From: Actinomycetospora lutea
GTDB lineage: Bacteria; Actinomycetota; Actinomycetes; Mycobacteriales; Pseudonocardiaceae
Direction of reading: 5' to 3'
Length of the DNA stretch: 64,000 bases
Assembly: GCF_028737205.1 (NCBI RefSeq)
Contig: NZ_JAQZAL010000003.1
Location: 124,001 to 188,000 of the forward strand
Part shown: piece after piece, positions 25,424 through 33,947 of the stretch
How the letters are laid out: every line of letters begins with the position of its first letter
How positions within the stretch are numbered: the stretch's first letter is position 1
Program-made: the position numbers and the translations under genes
The notes under the pieces: generated by a model
Told to the model about the DNA's origin: nothing
What the model saw: only the letters and a program-made list of their open reading frames with translations
The model's database searches: none

Positions 25424-26203
25424 CGGTTCGCGGAGGGCCGCGCAGAGCAGGCCCTCGGCGATCGGGAGCACCAGCGGCACGAGGCGCTCGTCCTCGCGGA
25501 CCGTCCGCACGGTCTCGCGCAGCGCGCCCGCGACGGCCTCGCGGCGCACCGGGTCGGCGAGCCGGCCCTGCCAGAGCACGTCGTCGACGACCACCACGCC
25601 GCCCGGGCGCAGCAGGCGCAGCGACGCCTCGAGGTCGCGGGGCATCTCGGTGGTGACGCCGTCGACGACGACGAGGTCGTAGCCCGCGTCGGAGAGCTTG
25701 GGGAGCATCTGGCGCGACGTCCCCTTGATCATGCGGACGCGGCCGGGCGCGAACCCTGCCTCGACGCACGCCACGCGCGCCCGGACCTGGCGCTCGCCGT
25801 CGGGGTCGATGCTGGTCAGGAGCCCGTCGGCGGGCATCCCGCGCAGGAGCGCCACGGCGCCGAGCCCGAACCCGGTGCCGATCTCGACGACCGCGCGCGC
25901 CCGCGTGGCGGCGGCGAGGAACGTCAGGGCCGCCGCGCTGGCCGGCGCGACGGGGACGACGCCCTCCGCGACGGAGCGCTCGCGCAGCCCGGCGAGCAGC
26001 TCGTCCTCGACGTGGAAGGCCTCGGCCCGCTCGGCGATGCGGGCCCGGGTCGTCGCCGCGGCGGCCGCGGCGGCCGCGGCGGCCTCGGCCTCCGCCGGAC
26101 CGTCGGCCACGGAGGCGCCCGCCTCCTTGCGGACGGCCCGCAGTGGGCGGGTCGTGCCGCGCACGCCCCCACCACCACGCCCCCCGGGGCGTCCCGTCGC
26201 CAT
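25412..26203 (-). CDS. O-methyltransferase family 3 (Rv1220c-like)
   Basis: 263 residues from ATG 26203. Class I SAM-dependent methyltransferase of the catechol/caffeoyl-CoA O-methyltransferase family. SAM motif VVEIGTGFGLGAVALLRGM (near residues 103-121), SIDPDGERQVRARVACVEAGF, and the metal-site aspartates in LVVVDGVTTEMPRDLEASLRLLRPGGVVVVDDVLWQG. The first ~60 residues are a low-complexity Gly/Arg then Ala-rich stretch (AEAEAAAAAAAAAA), so a later start cannot be excluded; the TAGCCT box just before ATG supports 26203. The position upstream of sigE in opposite orientation is the same as in mycobacteria. Substrate unknown. Confidence 0.9.
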   Translation of the reverse strand: MATGRPGGRGGGGVRGTTRPLRAVRKEAGASVADGPAEAEAAAAAAAAAATTRARIAERAEAFHVEDELLAGLRERSVAEGVVPVAPASAAALTFLAAATRARAVVEIGTGFGLGAVALLRGMPADGLLTSIDPDGERQVRARVACVEAGFAPGRVRMIKGTSRQMLPKLSDAGYDLVVVDGVTTEMPRDLEASLRLLRPGGVVVVDDVLWQGRLADPVRREAVAGALRETVRTVREDERLVPLVLPIAEGLLCAALREPSAP

Positions 26204-26209
26204 CCGAGC

Positions 26210-26215
26210 AGGCTA
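26210..26215 (-). promoter_or_regulatory. Putative -10 box of the O-methyltransferase gene (leaderless)
   Basis: TAGCCT on the minus strand, 6 nt before ATG 26203, no ribosome site between. Confidence 0.5.
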
Positions 26216-26421
26216 GATCGCGACGGGGGCCCGACGCGGCGTGCCGCGCCGACACGCCGCCGACACGGTCGGGGTGAGGGACGGATCACGCCGTTCCGCG
26301 GAAACTCAGCGGCCTCTCAGCTCGACCTCACCCCCGTGACATGACGGCCCGCCAGAGTGGTGCCCACGTCGCCGGTACCCCGACCGGCGGCCGTCAGCCG
26401 AGCCGAGGAGCACGCACCCCG

Positions 26422-27132
26422 ATGCCCGACCGACCCGCTCCCGCCGCCGACACCGCCTCCCCCGGTCCGGTGCCCGGCGGCCACCGGTCCGCCCCGGGCG
26501 GGACGGCTCTGCTCGAGCGTCCCGAGAGCTCCACCGCCTCCACCCCCGCCGCCTCCACCCCCACCGCCTCCCTCGACGACGCCTTCGCTTCCGAGGAGCA
26601 GGCCTGGGTGCCGCCGACCTGGGACGACGTCGTGCGCCAGCACGCCGACCGCGTCTACCGCCTGGCCTACCGCCTCACCGGCGACGCCCACGACGCCGAG
26701 GACCTCACGCAGGAGACCTTCATCCGCGTGTTCCGGTCGCTCGCGGGCTACAAGCCCGGCACGTTCGAGGGCTGGCTGCACCGCATCACGACCAACCTCT
26801 TCCTCGACATGGTCCGCCGCCGTGCCCGGTTGCGGATGGAGGGCCTCCCCGAGGACACCGACCGCCTGCCCGGCGGCGGCCCCGACCCCGAGCAGGTCTG
26901 GTCGGAGGCCCACCTCGACCCCGATCTGCAGGCCGCCCTCGACGCGCTGGCCCCCGAGTTCCGGGCCGCGGTCGTGCTCTGCGACGTGGAAGGTCTGTCG
27001 TACGAGGAGATCGCGGCGACCCTCGGTGTCAAACTGGGGACCGTGCGAAGCCGTATCCATCGCGGGCGCCAGGCCCTGCGCGCCGCGCTCGAGTCCCGTG
27101 CCGTGGCGGCCTCACCCGGGAGCGCGGCGTGA
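26422..27132 (+). CDS. sigE: ECF RNA polymerase sigma factor SigE
   Basis: 236 residues from ATG 26422 (GAGGAG eleven nt upstream); ATG 26341 would add 27 residues but has no ribosome site. Multiple sigE starts are known in mycobacteria, so both may be used. Region 2: [37 protein letters not shown], then [31 protein letters not shown]; region 4: [14 protein letters not shown] [42 protein letters not shown]. Nearly identical in core to mycobacterial SigE, the surface/envelope-stress sigma factor. The N-terminal ~55 residues are Pro/Thr/Ser-rich. GTGA overlap with the anti-sigma gene. Confidence 0.93.
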   Translation: MPDRPAPAADTASPGPVPGGHRSAPGGTALLERPESSTASTPAASTPTASLDDAFASEEQAWVPPTWDDVVRQHADRVYRLAYRLTGDAHDAEDLTQETFIRVFRSLAGYKPGTFEGWLHRITTNLFLDMVRRRARLRMEGLPEDTDRLPGGGPDPEQVWSEAHLDPDLQAALDALAPEFRAAVVLCDVEGLSYEEIAATLGVKLGTVRSRIHRGRQALRAALESRAVAASPGSAA

Positions 27133-27749
27133 TCTCCGGGCGCACCGGGGGAACGGGCTGGTCGCGGCGGTTCACCGAGGCCGGTCACCTCGCGCTCGAC
27201 GCCGTCGTCGCCTTCGTCGACGACGAGCTGCCGCCCGGTCCGGCGCACCGCGCCGCCGAGCACGTCGACCGGTGCCTGTCCTGCGCCGCCGAGGTCGCCG
27301 CCCAGCGGCAGGCCCGCCGCCGGGTCCGCGCCGCGGGCGGTCCGGCCGTCCCGAGCTCGCTGATCAGCGCCCTGTGCTCCATCCCCGACGCCGCGCCCGT
27401 CCCGCAGGCGCCCGCGGGGCTCGCGGTCGGCGCCGACGGCGAGATCGTCGTCGCCGCCGAGCCGGAGCGCGGCCACGGCCACCGCAGCCGCCGGTGGCCC
27501 GGGCGCCGCCGCACGCTCGGCCTGCCGGTCGCCGTCAGCTCCGGGGTGGTCGTCGGCGCGGCCGCCCTGGCCGCGTTCGCCGGGCCGGCGGTCGTGTCCG
27601 GCACCGCCCCGTCCTCGGCGGGCGCCGGCGTCCCGGCGCTCGGGAGCGTGGCGCCGAGCGTCACGCCCACCGCCGCGGCCGCCGACCTGGCCGTCCGCGA
27701 TCGCGGCGCGGTCTCCTCGCCGGGCCTGCCGGGCCCCGGCGCCCCCTGA
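27129..27749 (+). CDS. rseA: Zinc-finger anti-sigma factor for SigE (RseA)
   Basis: 206 residues from GTG 27129, overlapping the sigE stop. ZAS-type zinc motif H45-x3-C49-x2-C52 ([13 protein letters not shown]) follows a helix [20 protein letters not shown] as in anti-sigma factors. A hydrophobic segment near residues 138-156 ([23 protein letters not shown]) may anchor it or pack internally. The C-terminal tail is Pro/Ala/Ser-rich. It should sequester SigE until redox or envelope stress releases it; in mycobacteria this is coupled to phosphorylation and proteolysis. Order sigE-rseA-htrA-tatB is the conserved envelope-stress block. Confidence 0.88.
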   Translation: MISGRTGGTGWSRRFTEAGHLALDAVVAFVDDELPPGPAHRAAEHVDRCLSCAAEVAAQRQARRRVRAAGGPAVPSSLISALCSIPDAAPVPQAPAGLAVGADGEIVVAAEPERGHGHRSRRWPGRRRTLGLPVAVSSGVVVGAAALAAFAGPAVVSGTAPSSAGAGVPALGSVAPSVTPTAAAADLAVRDRGAVSSPGLPGPGAP

Positions 27750-27828
27750 CGCACCGCCCGCTGACCGGCCCTTCACCGCTGCGGTCGCACGCTGTGACGG
27801 TGTCGACGCGAGCCGCGCCCCGAGGCTC

Positions 27829-27834
27829 TACGGT
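27829..27834 (+). promoter_or_regulatory. Putative -10 box upstream of the htrA leader ORF
   Basis: TACGGT ends 9 nt before ATG 27844. A transcript starting there would be leaderless for an 18-codon ORF that overlaps the htrA start, giving htrA its own promoter separate from sigE-rseA. Confidence 0.4.
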
Positions 27835-27843
27835 GGTGGGGCG

Positions 27844-27900
27844 ATGAGCACCACCCTGGAGCGGCCCGCCCGCCTGCGCACCCGCCGGGACACGCGATGA
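27844..27900 (+). CDS. Short ORF overlapping the htrA start (possible leader peptide)
   Basis: 18 codons, MSTTLERPARLRTRRDTR, ending TGA 27898-27900, which overlaps ATG 27897 of htrA (ATGA). The peptide is Arg-rich. It begins 9 nt after a TANNNT box. Translational coupling through this ORF would explain why htrA itself has no obvious Shine-Dalgarno. It could equally be an in-frame accident; its conservation has not been checked. Confidence 0.4.
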   Translation: MSTTLERPARLRTRRDTR

Positions 27901-29519
27901 CCGGACCGACCGACCCGTCGACCGGGTCGACGCCCGACCCCGCCGCCGGCGGACCGCCGAACGGGCAGGCGAACGGCCACGGCCCGACGAACGGGCACGC
28001 GAACGGGCACGGCAACGGGCACGGCAACGGGCACGCGGACGGGCACGGCAACGGGCACGCCAACGGGCAGGCCAACGGGCACCGGGCCGCCGACGAGCGC
28101 GAGCTCGCCGCGGTCTTCGGCCGCCCCGCCGGCGTCGACGGCGGCTTCGGCGCCCCCGGTGGCGACCCGGGCAGGACGCGCCCCTCCGGACGGGGCGAGC
28201 CGCCCGCGCCCGCGCTCGTCGCCGCGTTCGGCCGCCCCGAGGGCACGGGACCGTCGTCGCTCCAGCGCCCGGAGCGCCGCCCGGACGCCGACGACGAGCG
28301 CCCCGACGACTTCTGGGAGAACGAGACCGCCACCACCGACCCGTGGCGCGACCCCGACGCCGGCGCGGAGCTGGGCGGCCCGGCGCTGGGGGAGTCGCGC
28401 CCGGGGCAGGCCGCGCGGCCGGTCGGACCGCGGCTCTCGGCCCGCGAGCTCGTGCTCGGCCGGCGCGTCCAGCCCACCGCGCTCGCGCTGCTGGCCGTGG
28501 TGGCGCTGCTGCTCGGCGCGGTCGGCGGCGTGGTCGGCTGGGCCGTCGCGGGCGGTGCCGACAGCCTCGTCGACCCGGGGGCCACGCTGACCCCGGTGGA
28601 GGCGGGCCGGGAGCGCCCGCCGGGCTCGGTGGCCGACGTCGCCGGGCGCGTCGCCCCCGCCGTGGTGTCGCTGGAGCTCCAGGCCGGCAGCAGTGGCGGC
28701 ACCGGCTCGGGCGTGGTGCTCACGCCGGACGGCTACATCGTCACCAACAACCACGTCGTCGAGCTCGCGGCCACCGACCCGCGCGCGAGCCTCGAGGCCG
28801 TCTTCGCCTCCGGCCTGCGCGCGCCGGCCCGCGTGGTCGGGCGCGACCCGCAGACCGACGTCGCCGTGGTGAAGGTCGACATCGCCAACCCCGTGGTCGC
28901 CCAGCTCGGGCGCTCGGCGGACCTGCGGGTCGGCGACGGCGTCATCGCGATCGGCTCACCGCTGGGCCTGGCCGGCACGGTCACCGAGGGCATCGTCAGC
29001 TCGATCGACCGCCCGGTGCGCCTCGACGCCGAGTCGGCCGAGGCCAACCCCGTCATCGACGCCATCCAGACCGACGCGGCGATCAACCCCGGCAACTCCG
29101 GCGGCGCGCTCGTCGACACCTCGGGCGCCGTCGTCGGGATCAACACCGCGATCCGGACCCTCGGCGGGGGCGAGGGCGGCTCGATCGGCCTGGGCTTCGC
29201 CATCCCGATCGACGACGTGCGCACGATCGCCGAGTCGATCATCCGCACCGGCGGCTACACCCACAGCGACCTCGGGGTGAACGCCAAGTCGGTCACCGAC
29301 GGCACCGCCGACGGCGCGCAGGTCCTCAACGTCCGCCAGGGCGGGCCCGCCTCGCGCGCCGGGGTGCAGGAGGGCGACGTGGTCCTGCGCGTCGACGACC
29401 GCCCGATCGCGTCCGCCGACGAGCTCGTCGTGGCCGTGCGGGAGCACGCGCCGGGTCAGACGGTCAGCCTCGGCGTCGTGCGCGAGGGTCGGCCGTTGAC
29501 GCTGCAGGTCACGCTCTAG
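27897..29519 (+). CDS. htrA: HtrA-like membrane-anchored serine protease with PDZ domain
   Basis: 540 residues from ATG 27897. Order: cytoplasmic Gly/Asn/His-rich repeat region (~20-62), acidic/Pro-rich linker, one membrane helix (LALLAVVALLLGAVGGVVGWAVAG, near 198-221), trypsin-like protease domain, and C-terminal PDZ domain (about 450-540). Catalytic triad visible as His286 (VTNNHVV), Asp321 (QTDVAVVKVD) and Ser401 (INPGNSGGAL). The protease faces outward and should degrade or process misfolded envelope proteins; in mycobacteria it acts in the SigE response. The NGHGNGH-type segment is unusual and could bind Ni, Zn or Cu. tatB follows by 9 nt. Confidence 0.93.
   Translation: MTGPTDPSTGSTPDPAAGGPPNGQANGHGPTNGHANGHGNGHGNGHADGHGNGHANGQANGHRAADERELAAVFGRPAGVDGGFGAPGGDPGRTRPSGRGEPPAPALVAAFGRPEGTGPSSLQRPERRPDADDERPDDFWENETATTDPWRDPDAGAELGGPALGESRPGQAARPVGPRLSARELVLGRRVQPTALALLAVVALLLGAVGGVVGWAVAGGADSLVDPGATLTPVEAGRERPPGSVADVAGRVAPAVVSLELQAGSSGGTGSGVVLTPDGYIVTNNHVVELAATDPRASLEAVFASGLRAPARVVGRDPQTDVAVVKVDIANPVVAQLGRSADLRVGDGVIAIGSPLGLAGTVTEGIVSSIDRPVRLDAESAEANPVIDAIQTDAAINPGNSGGALVDTSGAVVGINTAIRTLGGGEGGSIGLGFAIPIDDVRTIAESIIRTGGYTHSDLGVNAKSVTDGTADGAQVLNVRQGGPASRAGVQEGDVVLRVDDRPIASADELVVAVREHAPGQTVSLGVVREGRPLTLQVTL
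27959..28083 (+). repeat. Tandem coding repeat (AACGGGCAC unit, Asn-Gly-His)
   Basis: Degenerate 6- and 12-bp units built on AACGGGCAC/GGC encode NGQANGHGPTNGHANGHGNG and the following NGH/DGH/NGQ units, about 13 in all. It sits in the predicted cytoplasmic N-terminus of HtrA. Such repeats vary in copy number by slippage. Confidence 0.85.
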
Positions 29520-29528
29520 GGGGCCGGG

Positions 29529-29960
29529 GTGTTCGACAACATCGGCTGGCCGGAGCTGCTCGTGCTCGCCCTGGTCGGGCTGTTCGTGCTCGGACCCGAG
29601 CGCCTGCCCGCCGCCGCGTCCTGGGTGGCCAACACCGTGCGCACGATCCGCGACTACGCCACCGGCGCCCGCGACCAGCTGCGCCAGGAGCTCGGCCCCG
29701 AGTTCGACGAGCTGCGCAAGCCGCTGGAGGACCTGCGCTCGGTGCGCGACCTCGACCCGCGGCGCGCCGTGCGCCAGAACCTGTTCAGCGAGCCGCCCGC
29801 CGACGGCACGTGGAGCGGGTCGGCGACGCCGGGCACCGCGGCCGCGGCCACGCCGGCGCCGCCGAGCAACGGGACGTCCCCGGCGCCCGCCGCGCCGCGG
29901 ACCCCGAGCCGGCCGCTCGACCCCGGCGAGATCGCCCCGGTCGACCCGGACGCGACCTGA
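29529..29960 (+). CDS. tatB: Sec-independent protein translocase subunit TatB
   Basis: 143 residues from GTG 29529, 9 nt after htrA. N-terminal TatA/B signature: [27 protein letters not shown] (helix then Gly-Pro hinge), then the amphipathic helix [39 protein letters not shown]. The Glu at position 9 in the membrane helix and the length (>130) favour TatB over TatA. The Ala/Pro-rich tail is disordered. With TatA and TatC (not in the window) it exports folded proteins. Convergent with the following acyl-CoA ligase, 8 nt apart. Confidence 0.93.
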   Translation: MFDNIGWPELLVLALVGLFVLGPERLPAAASWVANTVRTIRDYATGARDQLRQELGPEFDELRKPLEDLRSVRDLDPRRAVRQNLFSEPPADGTWSGSATPGTAAAATPAPPSNGTSPAPAAPRTPSRPLDPGEIAPVDPDAT

Positions 29961-29968
29961 CACCCCCC

Positions 29969-31504
29969 TCAGTTGACCTGGCGGCCGCGCCCCTCCCAGT
30001 ACTCCTCGCGCAGCTTGAACTTCTGCAGCTTCCCGGTGGCCGTCCGGGCGAGCTCCGCGCGGAACTCGACCGACGTGGGGGCCTTGTAGCGGGCCAGGTG
30101 GGCCTTGCAGTGCTCGATCAGCTCGGCCTCGTCGGCGTTGCTGCCCGCGGCCAGCACCACCAGCGCCTTGATCGTCTCGCCCCACTTCTCGTCGGGCACG
30201 CCGATGACCGCGACCTCCGCGACCGCCGGGTGGCTGAACAGCGTGTCCTCGACCTCGATGGACGAGACGTTCTCGCCGCCGCTGATGATCACGTCCTTGC
30301 GGCGGTCGCTGATCGTCAAGTAGCCGTCCTCGTCGACGGTGCCGCCGTCGCCGGTGTGGAACCAGCCGTCCCGCAGGACCTTCTCGGTCTCGTCGGGACG
30401 CTCCCAGTAGCTCTTGAGGATCACGTTGGAGCGGGCGAGGACCTCGCCGTCGTCGGAGGTCCGCAGCCTCACGCCCAGCGCCGGAGCCCCGGCGCGGCCG
30501 AGCCGGGCCGCGCGGTCCTCGGTGGGCAGGTCGTCCCACTCGGCGCGCGTCCGGTTGAACGTCAGCAGCGGGGAGGTCTCGGTGAGCCCGTAGATCTGGA
30601 TGAACTCCCAGCCCAGCACCTCCTCGACCTGCGCGATCGTCCGCGTGGGCGGGGGCGCGCCCGCGCCGACGATGCGGACCCGCCCGCGGCCGGGGATCTC
30701 GCCCTCCCAGTCGGCGGCGGCGGTGAGCACGGCGCTGATGACCGCCGGGGCGGCGCAGAGCACGGTCACGCCGTGGGCGGCGACCCGGCGCAGGATCTCG
30801 GCGCCGTCGACCTTGCGCAGCACGACGTGCTGCGCCCCGAGCCCGGTCACCGCGTAGGGCATGCCCCAGCCGTTCGCGTGGAACATCGGCAGCGTGTGGA
30901 GGTAGACGTCGCGGTCGCTCACCCCGAGGTGCATCCCGAACGTCGTCGCGTTGACCCACAGGTTGCGGTGGGTGAGCTCGACGCCCTTCGGGCGCGCCGT
31001 GGTGCCGCTGGTGTAGTTGATGGTCGCGGTGGCGTCCTCGTCGGGCTCCCACGGCACGGGGTCGACGCCGAAGCGGTAGATCTCCGCGTCGCCCTCCCCG
31101 AGCACGACGGTGCGGGGGCACGGCACCCCGGCGAGCTGCTCCTCGAGCTCCGGGTCGACGAGCAGCAGGCTCGCCCCGGACTGCTCGACGATGTAGGTGA
31201 CCTCGTCGACGGAGAGCCGGAAGTTCACCGGCACGAGCACGCGTCCGTGCCCCGACACCCCGAAGAAGGACACGAGCAGGCGCGCGCTGTTGTGCGAGAC
31301 GATGGCGACGCGCTCGCCGAACCCGACGCCCATCGCGTCCAGGGCCGCCGCCTGCGCGCGGGCGAGCTCCGCCACCCGCGCGTAGGTGAGCCCCGTCAGC
31401 GGCGCGGCCGGTTGATCGGGTTCGTCGACGATCCCGGTCCGCTCGCCGTACACGATCTCGGCGCGGTCGAGGAAGTCCTGGATCTCGAACGGGACCTGCA
31501 TCAT
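29969..31504 (-). CDS. AMP-dependent acyl-CoA ligase
   Basis: 511 residues from ATG 31504 (MMQVPFEIQDFLDRAEIVYG); an in-frame ATG at 31579 would add 25 residues unlike the family. Motifs: P-loop INYTSGTTARPKG, IYGLTETSPL (adenylate contact), WFHTGDGGTVDEDGY, DRRKDVIISGGENVSSIEVE and the C-terminal ARTATGKLQKFKLRE with the catalytic lysine. VYLHTLPMFHANGWG is common to medium- and long-chain or aryl-CoA ligases. The reaction is carboxylate + ATP + CoA to acyl-CoA. The gene stands alone between tatB and the cyclase gene, so no pathway is indicated. Confidence 0.88.
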   Translation of the reverse strand: MMQVPFEIQDFLDRAEIVYGERTGIVDEPDQPAAPLTGLTYARVAELARAQAAALDAMGVGFGERVAIVSHNSARLLVSFFGVSGHGRVLVPVNFRLSVDEVTYIVEQSGASLLLVDPELEEQLAGVPCPRTVVLGEGDAEIYRFGVDPVPWEPDEDATATINYTSGTTARPKGVELTHRNLWVNATTFGMHLGVSDRDVYLHTLPMFHANGWGMPYAVTGLGAQHVVLRKVDGAEILRRVAAHGVTVLCAAPAVISAVLTAAADWEGEIPGRGRVRIVGAGAPPPTRTIAQVEEVLGWEFIQIYGLTETSPLLTFNRTRAEWDDLPTEDRAARLGRAGAPALGVRLRTSDDGEVLARSNVILKSYWERPDETEKVLRDGWFHTGDGGTVDEDGYLTISDRRKDVIISGGENVSSIEVEDTLFSHPAVAEVAVIGVPDEKWGETIKALVVLAAGSNADEAELIEHCKAHLARYKAPTSVEFRAELARTATGKLQKFKLREEYWEGRGRQVN

Positions 31505-31618
31505 CAACTCCAGAGGCCGACCACGGGCGTGGGTCGCACCGTGCCACGGGGATCGCCCGTCCGGCGAGAGGTGCCTCACGTGGGGGCCACGGGGCTCGGA
31601 GCCTTCCGAGCCGGCTGT

Positions 31619-31624
31619 TACTTT
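31619..31624 (+). promoter_or_regulatory. Putative -10 box of the cyclase gene (leaderless)
   Basis: TACTTT ends 7 nt before GTG 31632, with no ribosome site between. Confidence 0.5.
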
Positions 31625-31631
31625 CGGTGAC

Positions 31632-32417
31632 GTGCTTGCGCATCAGCGTGAGCCGGTGCGTCGTCGTGTGCTGGAGGCGGCCAACCGGTTCGACAGCGAC
31701 CCGCGTCTGCTCGCCGCGCTCGAGTGGGCGCGTTCGCGACTGCCCGGCGACGCCGCCTACGGCGACCCGCTCTCGACCGGCGACGACGCCGTCGGCCGCG
31801 TCGCCGCCCAGCTCGCCCCGCTCGCGGCCGCCCGCCCGAGCGTGCTGCGCGAGGTCGGGCTGACCGCGCTGCAGCTCTGGCAGGCGCACGCCGGGCTCGA
31901 GGAGCGGCTCAGCGACGAGCAGGTCGTCGTGCTGTTCACCGACCTCGCCGGCTTCTCCGACTGGACCCTCGAGGTGGGCGACGACGTCGCCGTGTGCGCG
32001 CTGCGGCGGGTCGGCGCGGCCGTCGAGCCGCTCGTGCGCCGCCGGGGCCGGGTGGTCAAGCGGCTCGGCGACGGGCTGATGGCCGTGCACCCGAGCGTCG
32101 AGGACGCCGTGGAGGCGGCGCTGGCCGCGCGCGACGCGGTCGAGGAGCTCGACGTCGACGGGCACCGGCTGCACCTGCGCGCGGGCGTGCACGTCGGCAC
32201 CCCGCAGCAGCTCGGCGGCGACTACTACGGCCGCGACGTCAACATCGCCGCGCGGATCACCGACGCGGCCGGTCCGGGCGAGGTCTGCGTGTCGAGCCCG
32301 ACCCGCGCGCTGCTCGACGGCGGGGACTTCGCGACGTTCCCGCTGAGCCGCCGGCGCGGGAAGGGCGTGCCGCCGGACATCACTCCGTGGCGGGTCGGTC
32401 GGCGCCCTCGCGGCTGA
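31632..32417 (+). CDS. Class III adenylate/guanylate cyclase
   Basis: 261 residues from GTG 31632. The C-terminal ~165 residues are a complete class III cyclase homology domain: metal-binding aspartates in VVLFTDLAGFSDW and KRLGDGLMAVH, the substrate-specifying Lys just before the latter (RVVKRLGDG), and transition-state Asn and Arg in GRDVNIAARITDAAG. The N-terminal ~95 residues are helical, of the type seen in several mycobacterial cyclases (pH-sensing or autoinhibitory domain, pfam 'adenylate cyclase regulatory'-like). No membrane helix. It should make cAMP in the cytosol. Its 3' end overlaps the convergent MarR gene by 38 bp. Confidence 0.9.
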   Translation: MLAHQREPVRRRVLEAANRFDSDPRLLAALEWARSRLPGDAAYGDPLSTGDDAVGRVAAQLAPLAAARPSVLREVGLTALQLWQAHAGLEERLSDEQVVVLFTDLAGFSDWTLEVGDDVAVCALRRVGAAVEPLVRRRGRVVKRLGDGLMAVHPSVEDAVEAALAARDAVEELDVDGHRLHLRAGVHVGTPQQLGGDYYGRDVNIAARITDAAGPGEVCVSSPTRALLDGGDFATFPLSRRRGKGVPPDITPWRVGRRPRG

Positions 32418-32895
32418 GGGGGTTGGCCCGCAGGCCGCCGGACGGGTCGAGGCGGCCCAGGATCGCCGCGGTCACGCAGGCCAGCGACGCGACGCCCTCG
32501 CCGTCGAGCGCGTCGAAGATGAGCCGACGGACCTCGGCGGCGTGGCCGGGCGCGGTCGCGCGGACCTTCTCCATGCCCGCGTCGGTGAGGCGGGCGACGG
32601 TGACGCGGCCGCTCTCGGGCGAGGGCTCGCGCGTCACCCAGCCCTGGCTCTCCAGGCGCGCCACGACGTGCGACAGCCGCGAGAGCGAGGAGTTCACGGT
32701 GGCCGCGAGCGCGCTCATCGGCAGCGTGCGCCCGGGCGTCTCGGAGAGCATCGCCAGCGTCAGGTAGGAGAACTGCGTCAGCCCGGCGTCGCGCTGGAGT
32801 TGCGCGTCCAGCGCCGCAGGGAGGAGCGTCATCACCGCGGCGGTGCGCCGCCACGCGCGCTGCTCGTCGTCGTCCAGCCAGGGCCCCTCGTGCAT
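32380..32895 (-). CDS. MarR-family transcriptional regulator
   Basis: 171 residues from ATG 32895 (MHEGPWLDDDEQRAWRRTA); GTG/ATG starts further upstream would run into the operator. Winged helix: LTQFSYLTLAMLSETPGRTLPMSALAATVNSSLSRLSHVVARLESQGWVTREPSPESGRVTVARLTDAG, typical MarR with 'SRLSRLV..LE..G.V.R' recognition helix. Divergent from a DODA-type dioxygenase gene, with two operator-like palindromes between them. It probably represses that gene and itself and is released by a phenolic or quinone ligand. Confidence 0.92.
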   Translation of the reverse strand: MHEGPWLDDDEQRAWRRTAAVMTLLPAALDAQLQRDAGLTQFSYLTLAMLSETPGRTLPMSALAATVNSSLSRLSHVVARLESQGWVTREPSPESGRVTVARLTDAGMEKVRATAPGHAAEVRRLIFDALDGEGVASLACVTAAILGRLDPSGGLRANPLSREGADRPATE

Positions 32896-32909
32896 GACGA
32901 CCACATTAC

Positions 32910-32957
32910 TTGATGCTTCAACTCTTCGCCCGGTACGGTTCACGGTTGAAGCATCAA
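32910..32957. promoter_or_regulatory. MarR operator pair between marR and the dioxygenase gene
   Basis: TTGATGCTTCAAC (32910-32922) and GTTGAAGCATCAA (32945-32957) are exact inverted copies 22 nt apart. Each is also an internal palindrome of the form TTGA-N4-TCAA, a standard MarR half-site arrangement. The pair lies 15 nt upstream of marR ATG 32895 and 21 nt upstream of dioxygenase ATG 32978, so bound repressor would cover both promoters. Confidence 0.8.
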
Positions 32958-32977
32958 CCCGCTATCAGGGAGCAGTC

Positions 32978-33850
32978 ATGGATCCGTTCGCCACCGCCCA
33001 CCCGGGAGCGGCGTTCGACGCCTACGAGCCGGCCGCGCGCGAGCGCGCGGCGCGGCGCACACCCTGGCGGCCCGAGGACGGCCCGCTGCCGGCGCTCTAC
33101 GTCAGCCACGGGGCGCCGCCGCTGTTCGACGACGCGGAGTGGATGACGCGCCTGGGCGAGTGGGCCGACCGGCTGCCGACCCCGGAGGCGATCCTTATCG
33201 TCTCGGCGCACTGGGAGTCCGCGCCGCTGACGCTCTCGAGCCCCGAGGCCGGCACCCCGCTGGTGTACGACTTCGGCGGCTTCGCCGAGCGCTTCTACCG
33301 GATGACCTACGCGACGCCGGACGCCTCCGCGCTCGCCGCCCGCGTGGCTGCGACCCTGCCCGACGGGCAGCCGGCGCACACCTCGCGCCGCGGGCTCGAC
33401 CACGGGGCGTGGGTGCCGCTGAAGGTCATGTACCCGCTGGGCGACGTGCCCGTCCTGCAGATGAGCCTGCCGACCGAGGACCCGGACCGCCTGCTCGCGA
33501 TCGGCACGCGCCTGCGCGAGCTGCGCAGCGAGGGCGTGCTCGTCATCGGCTCGGGCTTCATGACCCACGGGCTGCCGTTCCTGTCCCGCGAGATGCTCGC
33601 GGGCCGGGAGACCCCGGGCTGGACCGGCGACTTCGACGCCTGGGCCGCCGAGGCCCTCGACCGGGGCGACCTCGAGACCCTGCACCGCTTCCGCGACGCG
33701 CCGGGGATGCCCTACGCGCACCCGACCGCCGAGCACTTCGTGCCGCTGTTCGTCACCCTCGGCGCGGCCACCGATCCCGGGGGGCCGGTGACCACGACGA
33801 TCGACGGGAACATGTGGGGCCTGTCCCGGCGGTCGCTCCAGGTGGCCTGA
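32978..33850 (+). CDS. Extradiol ring-cleavage dioxygenase, DODA/LigB family (class III)
   Basis: 290 residues from ATG 32978 with GGGAG ribosome site near 32968-32972. Class III non-heme dioxygenase fold: LPALYVSHGAPPLF (first metal His), AILIVSAHWES, YPA-like YDFGGFAERFYRMTY, RGLDHGAWVPLKVMYP (metal His in DHGAW), and a late PTAEHFVPLFVTLGAA (catalytic His). Bacterial YgiD/DODA proteins cleave catecholic rings such as DOPA. The N-terminal ~35-residue extension before the core is a little longer than in E. coli YgiD. Controlled by the adjacent MarR, it is likely a detoxification enzyme for catechols or quinones. Confidence 0.9.
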   Translation: MDPFATAHPGAAFDAYEPAARERAARRTPWRPEDGPLPALYVSHGAPPLFDDAEWMTRLGEWADRLPTPEAILIVSAHWESAPLTLSSPEAGTPLVYDFGGFAERFYRMTYATPDASALAARVAATLPDGQPAHTSRRGLDHGAWVPLKVMYPLGDVPVLQMSLPTEDPDRLLAIGTRLRELRSEGVLVIGSGFMTHGLPFLSREMLAGRETPGWTGDFDAWAAEALDRGDLETLHRFRDAPGMPYAHPTAEHFVPLFVTLGAATDPGGPVTTTIDGNMWGLSRRSLQVA

Positions 33851-33947
33851 CGGTCACGGGAAAAGGGCTGGCGCGACCCGGCCCTGCTTGGGACGCTCGG
33901 TGCGACCGGGGCGAGTGCCCCGGGGACGACTTCGAGGAGTGAACGCC

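Noticed and set aside
26216..26421. SigE-type autoregulated promoter (GGAAAC near 26310) before sigE
   Set aside because: The -35-like GGAA is present but no matching -10 at the right spacing could be identified by eye.
28343..31630. Very long open frames on both strands (also 38484-42743 and 59363-63811 opposite strand)
   Set aside because: They lie over well-supported genes, have Arg/Ala/Gly-rich shadow composition, and arise from GC-rich third positions.
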